DNA of 6,341 nucleotides. Origin: Candidatus Zixiibacteriota bacterium (GTDB taxonomy: Bacteria; Zixibacteria; MSB-5A5; GN15; FEB-12). The notes beneath the pieces were generated by a model, which saw only the letters and a program-made list of their open reading frames with translations, did not search any database and was not told the origin of the DNA. The stretch is from contig JAUXBO010000151.1 in the NCBI GenBank assembly GCA_030619345.1, positions 1 to 6,341 of the forward strand, read 5' to 3'. Shown one piece after another: positions 5,440-6,341 of the stretch. The stretch's first letter is position 1. Each line of letters begins with the position of its first letter. The position numbers and the translations under genes were made by a program.

Positions 5440-6341
5440 ATGGGGATGGCAAAATATGATCGATTGCTGTATATCTTGAATCTTCTGCGCAGTCGCAGGA
5501 ATCTGAACGCGGCCAGTATTGCCAACGAATGTGGTGTTACGGAACGATCGATTTACCGGGATATTCTTGCTTTATCCGAAGCCAATATTCCTATCTACTA
5601 CGACCGTGGCTATAAATTGGCTTCACAAAACTTCTTACCGCCACTCAATTTCGATCTCGAAGAATACCAGTACTTCAAGATGGCCATCGATTCATCCCCC
5701 TTAAATGTCACGGACAAATACCGGCATATTGCCAAACGTGTCAAAGCCAAGGTGGAAGCGATTATCTCGGAAACTGTCCGGCAAAAAAGCCGCTTTTCGG
5801 CCAGTCCTACCCATATTGATACGACGTCCGTAACTGACCGCCCCAGCAGTATCGGTTTTTTTGAGGTAATCGAGAAAGGGATTGAGATGACCCGAATACT
5901 CAGTTTGGAGTACGATTCGATTGGGTCTGGCCTCACCCGAAGAAAGGTCGAACCATATTTTATAATCTTCCGTGGTCGGGCTTTCTATTTTGTCGCCTAT
6001 TGCCAATTGAGAAAAGAACTGAGGACTTTTCGAGTCGGGCGGGTGAAGTCTGTCCGCATGACTAACGATGAGTTCAATCCCGACCCCTCAGTGGCACCGG
6101 AAAAGTACTTCGAGGACAGCTGGGAATTGTTCAGCGGCCAGCCGGTCGAAGTTACTGTGCTCTTTCAAGGGAAGGCGGCCAGAATTGTGCGGGCCGGGAA
6201 TCATCATCCCCGAGAAATGATCAGGGAAATTGATGATGACACTATCGAATACTGTGTCAAGACCCGGGGGACTGATGAGATTCAAAGATGGATTCTCGGC
6301 TTTGGCCACGAAGCCGAAGTACTCAAACCTGAAGAACTCCG
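5440..6341 (+). CDS. WYL-domain transcriptional regulator (YafY-like), 3' end cut by the window
   Basis: The first 300 codons of a DNA-binding regulator run open to the right edge; family members are usually about 310-330 residues, so only the tail is missing. Residues about 6-60 form the HTH_11-type winged helix, with the recognition-helix segment NECGVTERSIYRDILAL (29-45) and a wing ending in RGYKL (56-60). A linker follows to about 136. The WYL domain spans about 137-212 and contains RRKVEPYFIIFRGRAFYFVAY (167-187) and the conserved RTFRVGRVKSV (195-205). The signature Trp-Tyr-Leu is FYF here (182-184). Residues from about 235 (VEVTVLFQGKAARIV, then IQRWILGFG) are the WCX C-terminal extension. 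WYL domains bind ligands such as nucleic acids or nucleotides and modulate DNA binding. The gene is divergent from the surface operon, with palindromic sites between them, so it is the likely regulator of both. The effector is unknown. Confidence 0.92.
   Translation, partial: MGMAKYDRLLYILNLLRSRRNLNAASIANECGVTERSIYRDILALSEANIPIYYDRGYKLASQNFLPPLNFDLEEYQYFKMAIDSSPLNVTDKYRHIAKRVKAKVEAIISETVRQKSRFSASPTHIDTTSVTDRPSSIGFFEVIEKGIEMTRILSLEYDSIGSGLTRRKVEPYFIIFRGRAFYFVAYCQLRKELRTFRVGRVKSVRMTNDEFNPDPSVAPEKYFEDSWELFSGQPVEVTVLFQGKAARIVRAGNHHPREMIREIDDDTIEYCVKTRGTDEIQRWILGFGHEAEVLKPEEL

Noticed and set aside
5610..6309. Several minus-strand open frames of 73-108 codons under the regulator gene.
   Set aside because: They overlap the clear WYL regulator on the other strand, have no family features, and are explained as antisense shadows of a well-supported protein.
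5440..6341. WYL regulator as a marker of a phage-defence island (as with BrxR or CapW).
   Set aside because: No defence gene is present in the window; the divergent operon encodes exported surface proteins. WYL regulators are common outside defence loci.

Overview
The window looks like a piece of genome from an uncultured or little-studied bacterium of the FCB superphylum (for example Zixibacteria, KSB1, Marinimicrobia, Calditrichota or Ignavibacteria-like lineages). The main evidence is the C-terminus of the protease encoded at 112-1845. It carries the 'QNYPNPFNPST' FlgD-Ig-like / type A sorting domain that these phyla put on exported proteins. The phylum is an inference; no rRNA or other marker gene is present.

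Layout. Positions 1-111 are a short non-coding end with two hairpin-forming segments. Positions 112-5214 hold three minus-strand genes, transcribed from right to left: a 683-residue putative lipoprotein built from repeated beta-sandwich-like units (3163-5214), a 431-residue outer-membrane beta-barrel of the DUF5723/PorV/FadL-like type (1855-3150), and a secreted M6 zinc metalloprotease with a C-terminal sorting domain (112-1845). The gaps between them are only 12 and 9 bases and consist almost entirely of ribosome binding sites, so this is a tightly coupled operon. Positions 5215-5439 are a divergent intergenic region. From 5440 a plus-strand gene for a WYL-domain transcriptional regulator runs off the right edge. 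It is easily missed because it has no stop codon in the window.

How the genes may work together. All three operon products are predicted to be exported: one lipid-anchored, one in the outer membrane, one secreted or surface-attached. A dedicated cell-surface protease module is therefore plausible. The divergent WYL regulator is the obvious candidate controller. The intergenic region supports this: an 18-bp near-perfect palindrome (TATGGGaGATCaCCCATA, 5371-5388) lies in front of the regulator, and a second, inverted copy matching at 14 of 18 positions (including 10 consecutive bases) lies at 5242-5259 in front of the operon. This regulator-operator-surface-operon arrangement is the most interesting signal in the window. 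No mobile element, CRISPR array, tRNA or rRNA was seen.
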